Shown piece by piece: positions 1 to 7,530 of a stretch of 11,061 nucleotides of DNA. The position numbers and the translations under genes were made by a program. This stretch comes from Porphyromonadaceae bacterium (GTDB lineage Bacteria > Bacteroidota > Bacteroidia > Bacteroidales > Paludibacteraceae). The stretch covers positions 1 through 11,061 of the forward strand of contig CAJPNS010000066.1 of assembly GCA_905372135.1 (NCBI GenBank), read 5' to 3'. Each line of letters begins with the position of its first letter. Position 1 is the first letter of the stretch. The notes beneath the pieces are model-generated. The model made no database searches. It saw nothing but the letters and a program-made list of their open reading frames with translations, and was not told the DNA's origin.

Positions 1-245
1 AATCTATTTATTTTTAGTTCAATACTATTGTTAAGTCTGTGTTTTGTCAAATTTTTGAGCAAAGTTAGACATAATTTTTGATATCTGCAACCACATACTA
101 AGCACGCAATCTAAGCAAAAAGGACGTCTGAGAGCTCCAATCCGAAGTTTGCCTATTTTACACACGTTTCAAAAGGTTGCTATTTCATTGATATACTTAT
201 GTCTAAAAGCAATTTTATTACTAAATTATTATCTAAAACCTTATT
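1..245. other. Intergenic tail without a gene
   Basis: AT-rich stretch downstream of the DUF3108-like gene. I see no convincing ORF and no clear hairpin plus U-tract terminator just after that gene's stop. The only structured signal is a candidate minus-strand promoter near position 60-90, listed separately, which would serve a gene to the left of the window. Confidence 0.5.
60..90 (-). promoter_or_regulatory. Candidate Bacteroidetes promoter reading out of the window
   Basis: On the minus strand TAACTTTG (60-67) matches the Bacteroidetes -7 consensus TAnnTTTG. A TTG (88-90) lies 20 bases upstream, about where the -33 element belongs. Transcription would start near position 52 and leave the window leftwards. 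The consensus is short and the region AT-rich, so a chance match is possible. Confidence 0.35.
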
Positions 246-1118
246 TTATTCCTCGAAGGAACTGAGCTGCATTTTTGCAATGCATTTGTCTTTGTCGTTG
301 TAGGTTTCGGACTGTACTGTTCCTACATCCGGAGCTATCCATTCGATAGTTTTCATGTGTATGTTTATGATGTTTTCGATTTGAAACTCGCTACTGATTT
401 TGTAGCAATCGAAACTTCCTGCGGGTGTGCTGATTTTTTCGCGCGCAAGAACCTTCCGTTGCTTAACACTTATGACAGTAGGCGGGAGTGGAATGTCCTT
501 AGTTTTTATTTTAAGAGTTATTTTAGCGTCGGGAAGAGTTTTTCCGACTTGTATATTGCCCGGTATAGCCGCATCGATACCCGATATTTCCACTTGGCTA
601 TCGTTTTGGAAAGCCTGAAGACTTTTGGGGTCGAGAAGATTTCGTACGTCGGCATAGAATACGTTTCCTTCACAACGCATGTGTACTTTGCCGGAGTAGT
701 TAAGTTTTCGTTTTTTATTTAGATGTTGGCTTTGAGCTGTTATTTTCAGACCTTTGGCTGTGTTTTTTACCTCGGTAATTTGTTGGCTTAGATAGCCCGA
801 CACCTTGTCTTTGTGATCGTATATGGTATATTCGAGTTGCGCTCCTTTGCGGAATGGATAGTATACGCGACAGGGGGCACCTGAGGCTTGTTTGCTTTCC
901 TCGGTATCGTGTCCGCTGTGGACTATCGGATAATTCCGTCCATTGTCGGCTACGATAGTTTTGTTTCGTACCTGTATATCGCTATTGAACTCAACGATTT
1001 TGAGGTCGTCTCCTCCCATAGTCTGAGCCTTGGCGATAGGAGAGATGATTGCAAGAGCGAAAGCCGCCACTAACAACTTGCGTAAAGTTGTTTTTTTTAC
1101 ATTACTTGTTTTTTCCAT
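246..1118 (-). CDS. Secreted DUF3108/TapB-like protein with a head shared with its upstream neighbour
   Basis: The protein has 290 residues from the ATG at 1118. An in-frame ATG further upstream would add 14 residues, but the chosen start gives the same MEKTSNVKK beginning as the neighbouring paralogue and a normal signal peptide (basic residues 8-14, hydrophobic 15-28, likely cleavage AKA|Q after residue 31). Residues 1-60 match the neighbour at 52 of 60 positions, all differences conservative. Similarity fades near residue 74. The remainder (about 82-290) resembles DUF3108/TapB-like proteins of Bacteroidetes, including the segment TPAGSFDCYKI and a closing segment WIAPDVGTVQSE; this family is of unknown function and presumably acts in the periplasm or outer membrane. 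There is no T9SS sorting domain at the C-terminus. The start lies 65 bases after the neighbour's stop, with a hairpin between. I read this as a head-swap chimera. The family call comes from motif memory, not a search. Confidence 0.75.
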   Translation of the reverse strand: MEKTSNVKKTTLRKLLVAAFALAIISPIAKAQTMGGDDLKIVEFNSDIQVRNKTIVADNGRNYPIVHSGHDTEESKQASGAPCRVYYPFRKGAQLEYTIYDHKDKVSGYLSQQITEVKNTAKGLKITAQSQHLNKKRKLNYSGKVHMRCEGNVFYADVRNLLDPKSLQAFQNDSQVEISGIDAAIPGNIQVGKTLPDAKITLKIKTKDIPLPPTVISVKQRKVLAREKISTPAGSFDCYKISSEFQIENIINIHMKTIEWIAPDVGTVQSETYNDKDKCIAKMQLSSFEE

Positions 1119-1213
1119 AATACTTTGTTGTTTTGGTTTATATGATATTTTTATAAACAACCCTCTTTCGAGGGTTGTTTTTTTACTCTATCACGAACTT
1201 ACAGTTGTAAATT
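900..1213 (-). repeat. Shared head-and-leader block, copy 1
   Basis: This block is closely similar to 2607-2920, with a constant offset of 1707 bases and no indels through the coding part. It holds the first ~70 codons of the DUF3108-like gene, its leader, a hairpin and the last ~10 codons of the Asp-box gene. Both copies keep the junction 'VIE-stop, A-run, hairpin, A-rich leader, ATG'. This is what unequal recombination in a tandem array would leave. Confidence 0.85.
1155..1184. terminator. Perfect 11-bp hairpin between the two secreted-protein genes
   Basis: Bases 1155-1165 pair perfectly with 1170-1180. In minus-strand RNA the loop is GAAA, a GNRA tetraloop closed by CCCTC/GAGGG. It sits directly after the stop of the Asp-box gene (1183-1185). 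Read on the minus strand it is followed by TTTATAAAAAT, a weak U-tract. Read on the plus strand it is followed by seven T, a canonical terminator, although no plus-strand gene precedes it. It may act as a terminator or partial attenuator ahead of the DUF3108-like gene. Confidence 0.65.
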
Positions 1214-2825
1214 TCGCCCGTAGGTGTAAGGATTCGGAGCAGGTAGATGCCTTTGGCAAAGTCCTGCAGGCTGAGTCTGTACTCCTTCCCGCTGAAAGCA
1301 AATGTGGTGAGGGTGCGTCCTTGCGTGTCGTGGAGCGTGGCTTTGTACTCTCCTTCCGTAGTAAGGCTGATGATGATGTGGTCTTTTGCCGGATTGGGAG
1401 CGAGCTGTACAAAGCTTTGCGGCATCGTAACCTCTTCCACGTCGGATGATGTGTTCCACTCGGTATCGGTCCAGACAGTTTGCTTGCCCGACTCAGATTC
1501 CGTCCACGACCAACAGACTCTACTCTTGGTTGGACTGACATCCACTTGAGGGGTGTAGAGAGGATTGGCAGACGATGTATACGTGTATTGGTTTATCGAC
1601 GAAAAATAGGTATGAATATCATTATAATTGACCCAGAAGTATTTCAGGGTTTTCGTACCATCCCCTTTTTTTGGGCATAGGTAATCAGGTAGTTATTGCC
1701 GTTCTTGTCGTATCCCAAACCCGAGTTGGTTTCATCTTTGGGCGAAGATATAAGGAGACCTTCCTCCAGATCATTCATAGTCGGAGTATGACCTTTTCCA
1801 TACCGGAACGATGGCTTGGGACGTACATAGCTGATATCCCAATCCGAACTGACGGGATCATATTCGCTGTACGTAATCATGAAGTTATGGCATTTCTCCC
1901 CATTGATAGTATTGTTGTCCTCGTCGAGCATCATTTGTATTTTGGGACTGTACGACCGATCGCTTACACTCACTTTTATAGGAGCTGACCACTCATATTC
2001 GGGATCATTGTCGACAAAGTTCGAGAGAAAGCCGATATTGCTCGTCCAAGTTTCTTCGTCCATTTCGAATACCACCCCCATTAGCGGCCACGCATTGTGA
2101 CCCATGGATTCAGAGGTACTACCCAATGAGAGATCTACCTTGTAGATCTTCCTCTCTCCATCTTGATGGAAGAGCAGGTTTTTCGTGAAAGTTTGCCCTC
2201 CATCGAGAGAGAACACATAGTCCAAGAAACTTATTTTATGTGTGCTGTTGTAGCCTGTGTAAGCGAAAGCCAAAGCAAAAGGAAAGCCTCCATTGCTTAA
2301 GGCAGAAGGTGAACGATAGTTGGTGGCTATAGCCACATTGTACAGCCATACAATGGAGAAGTCTTCATGATACGTATGCACCGGATTCTCCAAGTTGGCA
2401 TCGCGGCTGAAGACATCGACTCTACTTTCGTACGTACCGGGCTTGTTCATGAGCTCTACCGACCAAACCTTGATATCGGATTCATCTTTACCCGTTACCA
2501 CGATATCGAAGTCCTGATATCGGTAATCGTCCGACGGACTCCAACTGCTTATTAATTGGTAGCTGACTCCATCATCCTTAGAGCGGTAAATTCTCACATT
2601 GCTATTGCCGGTGTTGCGTCCGCTATGAACCATCAGATAGATCCATCCGTTGTCGGCTACGACCGTTTTGTTGCGTACCTGTACGTCGCTATTGAAATCA
2701 ACGACTTTGAGGTCGTCTCCTCCCATAGTCTGAGCCTTGGCCAGAGGACAAAGGATTGCTACGGCGAAAGCCGCTACTAACAACTTACGTAAAGTTGTTT
2801 TTTTTACATTACTTGTTTTTTCCAT
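1183..2825 (-). CDS. Secreted Asp-box (BNR-like) protein with T9SS sorting domain, read through a -1 frameshift
   Basis: The zero-frame product (2825-1644) has 393 residues and stops at TGA 1646-1644. With one -1 shift at codon 387 the protein becomes 547 residues and ends at 1183. The N-terminus is a signal peptide cut near AKA|Q (residue 31). Two Asp-box motifs, SxDxG at S82-G86 and S206-G210 followed by TF, suggest a sialidase-like beta-propeller fold, but I see no sialidase active site and do not assign an activity. The last ~75 residues are a T9SS type A sorting domain with LAPNPAKD, GIYLLRI and KFVIE, which would direct export and anchoring at the cell surface. The -1 frame is open without an ATG from 1692 to 1183, and the joined reading passes smoothly through GDGTKTLKYFWV. 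A homopolymer indel or sequencing error would look the same. Confidence 0.75.
1631..1671 (-). promoter_or_regulatory. Candidate -1 frameshift site: A AAA AAG heptamer with downstream hairpin
   Basis: In the reading frame of the Asp-box gene the codons are CAA AAA AAG GGG ATG. The heptamer A AAA AAG (1671-1665) is therefore in the exact phase of the classic bacterial -1 slippery site known from dnaX. A -1 slip after AAG continues as GGG GAT GGT ACG, the frame holding the sorting domain. Downstream, ACCC-T-GAA / TTC-T-GGGT (1650-1631) can form a 7-bp stem with one U-U mismatch and a 4-base loop. Its spacing of 14 bases from the heptamer is longer than the usual 5-9. The zero-frame TGA falls inside this stem. 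Confidence 0.5.
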
Positions 2826-2920
2826 AATACTTGTTGTTTTGATAATTTATATAAGAATTTTTATTATGTCCTCTTTCGAGGGGTGTTTTTTTACTCTATC
2901 ACAGGCTTACGGTTGAAATA
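2607..2920 (-). repeat. Shared head-and-leader block, copy 2
   Basis: Partner of the block at 900-1213. It covers the first ~70 codons of the Asp-box gene, its A-rich leader, a degenerate copy of the hairpin and a relic of a preceding gene end. The leader carries small indels relative to copy 1, while the coding part has none, so the coding part has been under selection. Confidence 0.85.
2869..2890. other. Degenerate copy of the intergenic hairpin
   Basis: This is the counterpart of the perfect hairpin at 1155-1180, with the same TTTC/GAAA loop. Only CCTC/GAGG plus one wobble pair remains (2869-2873 with 2878-2882). The T-run on the plus strand is kept. It has probably lost strength as a terminator, so transcripts from promoters further upstream could pass through into the Asp-box gene. 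Confidence 0.5.
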
Positions 2921-2976
2921 CGTTTTTTCCAGAAGAGAATATATTTATTTGCTTCAATCTCAGCTGTACGGAAAGA
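2891..2976 (-). pseudogene. Relic of a T9SS sorting-domain gene end
   Basis: On the minus strand the reading YFNRKPVIE-stop ends at 2891 and aligns in DNA with the end of the Asp-box gene (NCKFVIE-stop), including identical bases around GTGATAGAGTAA and the A-run after it. Upstream the frame closes at a TAA (2947-2945). Another frame then gives AEIEANKYILFW, which resembles the usual end strand of sorting domains but is frameshifted relative to the tail. No head or body of such a gene is present before the glycosyltransferase. I infer a deleted third member of the tandem family; only the last ~30 bases are firmly homologous. Confidence 0.5.
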
Positions 2977-3018
2977 CCACAGATGTAAGCACACCCACAG
3001 AAACTCTCTTTAGCCTCG

Positions 3019-3122
3019 CAAAGCTACGATAGCACGTTTTTTGCCCTTGCAAATACAGCTATTCTTTTCGTTTTATGAATGTTACCCGATTGCAAAGGTA
3101 GTGTTTTTTTTATTCAAAACAA
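3019..3122 (-). promoter_or_regulatory. Candidate promoters for the secreted-protein genes
   Basis: On the minus strand TACCTTTG (3093-3100) fits the TAnnTTTG -7 element and has a TTG (3120-3122) exactly 19 bases upstream. A second -7 match, TAGCTTTG (3019-3026), has a TTTG about 23 bases upstream, a poorer spacing. Either would give a leader of roughly 190-260 bases that runs through the decayed gene end and the weakened hairpin before the Asp-box start at 2825. No consensus promoter is visible closer to that start. Confidence 0.5.
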
Positions 3123-3162
3123 TTTTTACTGAAAATATTTTTTCAAAAAAACTTTTTTGAGT

Positions 3163-4008
3163 CTAAATCTTTATTTGTTTGAACCGTTCGGGCAACCGCA
3201 CCACCAGCTTCCAACGCCCCATGCTCGGCTTGTTTAGTGCAAATATCGGACGACAAAGGGTTTGCACCGCTCTTGCTATGGGGAAGTATCTGTCGGCATC
3301 TTTGGCTTTTTTGTTTGTAACGAGGTGTATTACCTTCGAGCGTTTTTTCATGTGACGCTCCCAGCCTGCCGCCATACGGTCTTTGTCCTGAAAACGAGCC
3401 TTCACCATTTCGTAGTCGAACACGCCGAAGTGAAGGAGGTAAAGGTTTCGGTCTATTCTGAAATTGTGTCCTTTGACACGATGAAATCCCGCTCCCCACC
3501 GCACAGGCTTCGATACCACTACCGGCTTGGTGTACCGCGACGATACCTGTCCGTAGCTACGCTGCGAAAGGAAAGGTTTGCTTCCGTCTATGGTCTGTTC
3601 CTCGTTCAAATGTTGCCCTACGTCTACGCCAAGCCCCGATACCGACGGGTTTACGTCGAGTTTGCTAAGGTACGATACCAACGACTCGTCGACGTTGGGG
3701 TCCAATACCAGAAATTCGTCGGCGTCGGTGCCTATTACAAGGTCGTATTTTTTGAGCAGTTCGCTTGCCATGTTCGACAAGTGTGTCAGCCGACGTCGTT
3801 CGGCAGCTACCACCTGTCCCGGAATGCGCTCGCAGTGCACGACGGTAGCCTCACCCGCTGTAGGGGGTATCGGCTGGTCGGTGCCGTCGAGGTATATGTA
3901 TAAGTTCTCTTTCCCTAAAATCGCTCCGTAATATGCAATCCAATGCTCGAGAAAAAAGGCATCGTTGCGAGCCATAGTGATGGCACAAATCTTTTTGGTA
4001 GTCGTCAT
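3163..4008 (-). CDS. Family 2-like glycosyltransferase (Glyco_tranf_2_4 type)
   Basis: The 281-residue protein starts at ATG 4008. The N-terminus ICAITMARNDAFFLEHWIAYYGAILG is typical of the small GT-A glycosyltransferases whose first strand carries an (A/V)KNE-like motif and a following EW segment. GTDADEFLV (residues 93-101) supplies the DxD motif (D95, D97) that binds the metal and nucleotide-sugar. There is no signal peptide or membrane segment, so it is presumably cytoplasmic, adding a sugar to a cell-surface glycan such as LPS O-antigen or capsule. It stands alone, not in a visible glycan operon, so donor and acceptor cannot be named. It is divergent from ligA. An AT-rich near-palindrome (TCAAAAAA/TTTTTTGA, 3143-3160) just after the stop may help end transcription. 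Confidence 0.8.
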   Translation of the reverse strand: MTTTKKICAITMARNDAFFLEHWIAYYGAILGKENLYIYLDGTDQPIPPTAGEATVVHCERIPGQVVAAERRRLTHLSNMASELLKKYDLVIGTDADEFLVLDPNVDESLVSYLSKLDVNPSVSGLGVDVGQHLNEEQTIDGSKPFLSQRSYGQVSSRYTKPVVVSKPVRWGAGFHRVKGHNFRIDRNLYLLHFGVFDYEMVKARFQDKDRMAAGWERHMKKRSKVIHLVTNKKAKDADRYFPIARAVQTLCRPIFALNKPSMGRWKLVVRLPERFKQIKI

Positions 4009-4037
4009 ATTTTATGTGTTTTATTTATTTATGGCAG

Positions 4038-4045
4038 CAAAGATA
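4038..4045 (-). promoter_or_regulatory. Candidate -7 element of the glycosyltransferase gene
   Basis: TATCTTTG on the minus strand matches TAnnTTTG and lies about 30 bases upstream of the ATG at 4008. I see no good TTG at the -33 position. Confidence 0.4.
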
Positions 4046-4119
4046 GTAAAAAATCATCACTTGGCAGCAGAAGTCAAATGCTATCTTACACACACACAAC
4101 TACCATCGCTATTTACACG

Positions 4120-4150
4120 TTGCCAAAGTCTATGAGTTTTTATATTTTTG
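4120..4150 (+). promoter_or_regulatory. Candidate ligA promoter
   Basis: TTG (4120-4122), 20 bases, then TATTTTTG (4143-4150), matching the Bacteroidetes -33/-7 arrangement. The start of transcription would fall near 4155, about 60 bases before the ligA ATG. Confidence 0.55.
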
Positions 4151-4213
4151 CACTTTGAAAACAACAACTTTCCACACAGATTTTTTCAGAATCTATTACA
4201 CCCGAAAAAAGCA

Positions 4214-6205
4214 ATGAGTATCGAAGAGCGTATCGCCAATTTAAGGCAAGAAATAGAAGAATACAACCGCCAATATTATATCGAAAACAACCCTACGATA
4301 TCTGACTTCGAGTTCGATATGAAGCTCAAGCAGCTCGAAGAGATGGAGAGGGCATATCCACAGTTTTTCGACAAAAACTCTCCGACACAACGCGTCGGAA
4401 GCGACCTTACAAAGACATTCGAGCAGGTCGTACACCGCTACCCTATGCTATCGCTATCGAACACATACTCCGAGAGTGAAGTGGAGGAGTTTTATACCCG
4501 ACTCAGTCGGCAGCTCGGCGAAGCATTCGAGATTGTATGCGAACTCAAGTTCGACGGCGCCTCCATATCGCTCATATATGAGAACGGAGAGTTATCTAAA
4601 GCCGTTACTCGAGGCGACGGTGTCAGAGGCGACAACGTTACGAACAACATACGTGCCATACGCTCCATACCTACCAAATTAGCAGGCAATTATCCCAGTC
4701 GGTTCGAGATAAGAGGCGAGATACTTATGCCTTTCGCCGTATTCGATAGGCTCAATGCCGAGAGAGCCGACAGAGGCGAACAACCCTTCGCCAACCCTCG
4801 CAACGCCACTTCGGGCACGCTCAAACTGCTCGACCCCTCCGAAGTTGCTCACCGAGAACTCGACTCGTATCTCTACTATCTGCTCGGAGAAGAGCTCCCT
4901 TTCGGCACTCACTACGACAATATGATGGAGGCTCGCCGATGGGGGTTCAAGGTGTCTGACGCTACCAAGCGGTGCAGAAGTATAGACGAGATACTCGACT
5001 TCATCAGATACTGGGATACGGAGCGTCGGAGGCTGCCGGTAGCTACCGACGGTATAGTGCTAAAAGTGAACGATCTCAGACAACAGCAACGGTTGGGACT
5101 TACAGCCAAATCGCCTCGATGGGCTATTGCTTATAAATATCAGGCAGAGAAGGCTCTGACAAAGCTACTTTCGGTAAGTTACCAGGTCGGACGCACCGGA
5201 GCAATCACCCCCATAGCCAACCTCGACCCCGTACTGCTTTCGGGTACTACCGTCAAACGCGCATCGCTACACAATGCCGACAATATCGAGCGGCTCGACC
5301 TCCATATAGGCGATATGGTATACGTCGAAAAAGGCGGAGAGATAATACCTAAAATCACTGCCGTCGATACGGAGCAGCGTGCCAAAGACTCGCCGAGAGT
5401 AGTATTCCCCTCGCGATGCCCCGAATGCAACACCGAACTCGTACGAAACGACGACGAAGCCATATATTATTGCCCCAACGAAGACAATTGCCCCACACAG
5501 AGCAAAGAAAAAATATCGCACTTCGTATCGCGTAAGGCGATGAACATCGCCGGACTCGGCGACGAGACCATTTCGCTACTATTCGACAGAGGACTACTTA
5601 GAGACGTTGCCGATATATACGAACTGCAGCAGGCAGATATATCGCTGCTCGAGAGACTCGGCGATAAGTCTGCCCGTAATATCATCGAAGGTATAGCAGG
5701 CTCGAAAAATGTGCCCTATGCGAATCTACTATTTGCTCTCGGCATACGATACGTCGGCGAGACGGTAGCAAAACGCTTGGCAAAAGCCTATCGCTCAATA
5801 GACGATTTGCAGCAGGCTACGATAGATGAGCTAATACAAGTCGACGATATCGGAGAGGTTATAGCTGAAAGCATAGTGAAATACTTCGCCAAAGCCGAAC
5901 ACCGACGGCTCATCGAACGTCTTAGGGCTGCGGGGCTACAGATGGCCGACACGAGCAGCAGCGAGCCCACATCCGACAAACTTGCCGAGAAGATTATAGT
6001 CATAAGCGGTGTCTTTGCCCACCATTCGCGAGATGATTACAAGAGTATGATAGAAGCCCACGGCGGTAAGTGTGTCGGTAGCGTATCGAAAAACACATCG
6101 TTCTTACTTGCAGGAGACAATATAGGACCATCCAAGCTACAAAAAGCCGAGAAACTTGGAGTAAAAATCATCTCCGAAGAGGAGTTCCTCGATATGCTTA
6201 AATAG
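4214..6205 (+). CDS. ligA: NAD-dependent DNA ligase LigA
   Basis: The 663-residue protein has the usual length of bacterial LigA, which seals nicks in duplex DNA during replication and repair using NAD. I chose the ATG at 4214 (MSIEERIANL), which begins the conserved Ia domain; a longer in-frame reading from 4148 would overlap the likely promoter. In order: domain Ia with the YY pair (residues 21-22), the adenylation domain with KFDG (K112 is the AMP-accepting lysine), RGDGVRGD (133-140), FANPRN (192-197) and DGIVLKV (279-285), the OB fold (about 315-395), a Cys4 zinc finger (C402, C405, C420, C426), helix-hairpin-helix motifs (about 440-565) and a C-terminal BRCT domain (about 588-663) with GGK at 617-619. 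All key residues are present and the gene is intact. It converges on rlmN. Confidence 0.97.
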   Translation: MSIEERIANLRQEIEEYNRQYYIENNPTISDFEFDMKLKQLEEMERAYPQFFDKNSPTQRVGSDLTKTFEQVVHRYPMLSLSNTYSESEVEEFYTRLSRQLGEAFEIVCELKFDGASISLIYENGELSKAVTRGDGVRGDNVTNNIRAIRSIPTKLAGNYPSRFEIRGEILMPFAVFDRLNAERADRGEQPFANPRNATSGTLKLLDPSEVAHRELDSYLYYLLGEELPFGTHYDNMMEARRWGFKVSDATKRCRSIDEILDFIRYWDTERRRLPVATDGIVLKVNDLRQQQRLGLTAKSPRWAIAYKYQAEKALTKLLSVSYQVGRTGAITPIANLDPVLLSGTTVKRASLHNADNIERLDLHIGDMVYVEKGGEIIPKITAVDTEQRAKDSPRVVFPSRCPECNTELVRNDDEAIYYCPNEDNCPTQSKEKISHFVSRKAMNIAGLGDETISLLFDRGLLRDVADIYELQQADISLLERLGDKSARNIIEGIAGSKNVPYANLLFALGIRYVGETVAKRLAKAYRSIDDLQQATIDELIQVDDIGEVIAESIVKYFAKAEHRRLIERLRAAGLQMADTSSSEPTSDKLAEKIIVISGVFAHHSRDDYKSMIEAHGGKCVGSVSKNTSFLLAGDNIGPSKLQKAEKLGVKIISEEEFLDMLK

Positions 6206-6267
6206 AGGGTGTTTTTTACTAAAATCAAAACGTTTTTCTACAAAGAAACAAACCGTTTTCTCCCTCT
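6204..6267. terminator. Possible weak bidirectional terminator between ligA and rlmN
   Basis: AGAGGG at the ligA stop (6204-6209) can pair with CCCTCT (6262-6267), enclosing AAAACG/CGTTTT and TTTC/GAAA inner pairs. T-runs lie inside rather than after the structure, so this is only a plausible shared terminator for the convergent genes ligA and rlmN. No better candidate is visible in the gap. Confidence 0.25.
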
Positions 6268-6319
6268 CAAAACAAAAATCACTGCAGCCGATAAGTCTCT
6301 GCTTTTATGGGTGTGCCGA

Positions 6320-7342
6320 CTAACGATTGAGGCGGAGGCTATTCTTTAGCTGCCCGCAAGCGGCGGCAATATCTTCGCCTCGCGAACGTCGCACTGTCGC
6401 TATAATACCTCGATGCGACAAATATCGGGCAAACTCCTCGATACGCTCCTCCGACGGACTAGCAAAGTCGCTACCCTCTACTCGGTGAAATCGTATGAGA
6501 TTCACTCGGCAAGGCAGCCCTCGCAGCAGTTGCACGATACCTGCGGCATGCCGAGGCGTGTCGTTCAGTCCGTCGAAAAGGATATATTCAAACGATAGTC
6601 GCCGCTGGTGTGCGAAGTCGTATCGTCGGAGGAGAGCCACGAGGTCGGCAATGGGGTTAGTATCTTCGACGGGCATTATCTTTCGGCGTTCGTCGTGGAA
6701 AGGGTTGTGGAGCGATATTGCAAGATGACACTGCGAAGAGTCGAGGAATCGGCGAGTACCATCGATTAACCCTGAGGTAGAGACTGTTATACGGCGAGGC
6801 GATAGAGCCAGCCCCCAATCGGAAGTAAGTATGTCGATAGCTCGCAATACTTCGCCTATATTGTCGAAAGGCTCACCCATACCCATAAAGACGATATTTG
6901 TAATGTGGTTTGCCTCATCGACTGAAAGTACTTGATTGATAATATCTCCGCAAGTAAGGTTACCGGCGAAACCGCATTTGCCGGTCATACAGAAAGCACA
7001 GCTCATCTTGCACCCCACTTGGCACGATACACACAGTGTAAGCCTATTGCTTTCGGGTATTGTCACAGTCTCGATATTGCCACCGCTTGCTGCGAAGAGA
7101 TACTTTTTAGTACCGTCGGCCGAAAGTGTCGACAGCGTATAGGGATACCTCCCGAGATGGTAGTGCTCCTTTAGCAGTGATATGTTTTTCTTCGAAATAT
7201 CGCTCATTTCATCGAACGAAACAGCGCCTTTGCCATAAACCCAACGCATCACCTGAGATGCACTATACGAGGGCATTCCCAGAGCTACGAGCGAGCTACG
7301 AAGGCTATCGGCAGTGTGGTCGATGATAGTTTTTTCATTCAT
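6320..7342 (-). CDS. rlmN: Dual-specificity rRNA/tRNA adenine-C2 methyltransferase RlmN
   Basis: The protein has 340 residues. The radical-SAM enzyme methylates C2 of adenosine 2503 in 23S rRNA and of adenosine 37 in certain tRNAs, supporting ribosome accuracy. The [4Fe-4S] motif CxxxCxxC is C111, C115 and C118. FMGMGEPFDN (152-161) holds the SAM-binding GEP. C329 in AAACGQL matches the methyl-carrying cysteine, and C104, seven residues before the cluster, matches the second catalytic cysteine. RRITVSTSG (183-191) and HLAISLHNP (206-214) are further family signatures. The length and order of motifs are normal and nothing is missing. RlmN rather than Cfr is supported by the chromosomal housekeeping context, though the two families share these motifs. 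Confidence 0.95.
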   Translation of the reverse strand: MNEKTIIDHTADSLRSSLVALGMPSYSASQVMRWVYGKGAVSFDEMSDISKKNISLLKEHYHLGRYPYTLSTLSADGTKKYLFAASGGNIETVTIPESNRLTLCVSCQVGCKMSCAFCMTGKCGFAGNLTCGDIINQVLSVDEANHITNIVFMGMGEPFDNIGEVLRAIDILTSDWGLALSPRRITVSTSGLIDGTRRFLDSSQCHLAISLHNPFHDERRKIMPVEDTNPIADLVALLRRYDFAHQRRLSFEYILFDGLNDTPRHAAGIVQLLRGLPCRVNLIRFHRVEGSDFASPSEERIEEFARYLSHRGIIATVRRSRGEDIAAACGQLKNSLRLNR

Positions 7343-7388
7343 TATATTAGTAAAATTGTTGTATTAAAACACGTAACAGATGAGAGTA

Positions 7389-7396
7389 CAAAAGTA
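7389..7396 (-). promoter_or_regulatory. Candidate -7 element of rlmN
   Basis: TACTTTTG on the minus strand fits TAnnTTTG and lies 46 bases upstream of the rlmN ATG. No well-placed -33 TTG is visible. Confidence 0.35.
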
Positions 7397-7473
7397 CAAG
7401 ATTTTTCTCCAACAGCCTCGTCTTCCAAAACACATGACAGCTACCTACCGAGCGAATAGCATTTTCATTACTC

Positions 7474-7503
7474 TTGGCATTTCGGCAATATTTCGTACCT
7501 TTG
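7474..7503 (+). promoter_or_regulatory. Promoter of the TPR protein gene
   Basis: TTG (7474-7476), 19 bases, then TACCTTTG (7496-7503) is an excellent match to the Bacteroidetes promoter. Transcription would begin near 7508, giving a leader of about 23 bases. This placement also rules out the longer in-frame reading that begins at 7474. Confidence 0.65.
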
Positions 7504-7530
7504 CAGCCTCAAAATAAAATCTATTCGACA

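Noticed and set aside
1119..1160. Longer N-terminus for the DUF3108-like protein
   Set aside because: The 14 extra residues would run through the hairpin region and are absent from the paralogue, whose start at the equivalent ATG gives the same signal peptide.
1191..1541. Second minus-strand open frame overlapping the sorting domain
   Set aside because: It reads the same DNA in another frame and gives a basic, low-complexity sequence without family features. The frame with PNPAKD and KFVIE is the real one.
3262..3903. Long plus-strand open frame (213 codons) opposite the glycosyltransferase
   Set aside because: It lies wholly inside a gene with a clear DxD motif and family resemblance. Its own translation shows no recognisable domain, so it is a shadow of the opposite strand.
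4148..4213. Longer N-terminus for ligA
   Set aside because: The extra 22 residues have no counterpart in LigA proteins, and the region overlaps the likely -7 element and transcription start.
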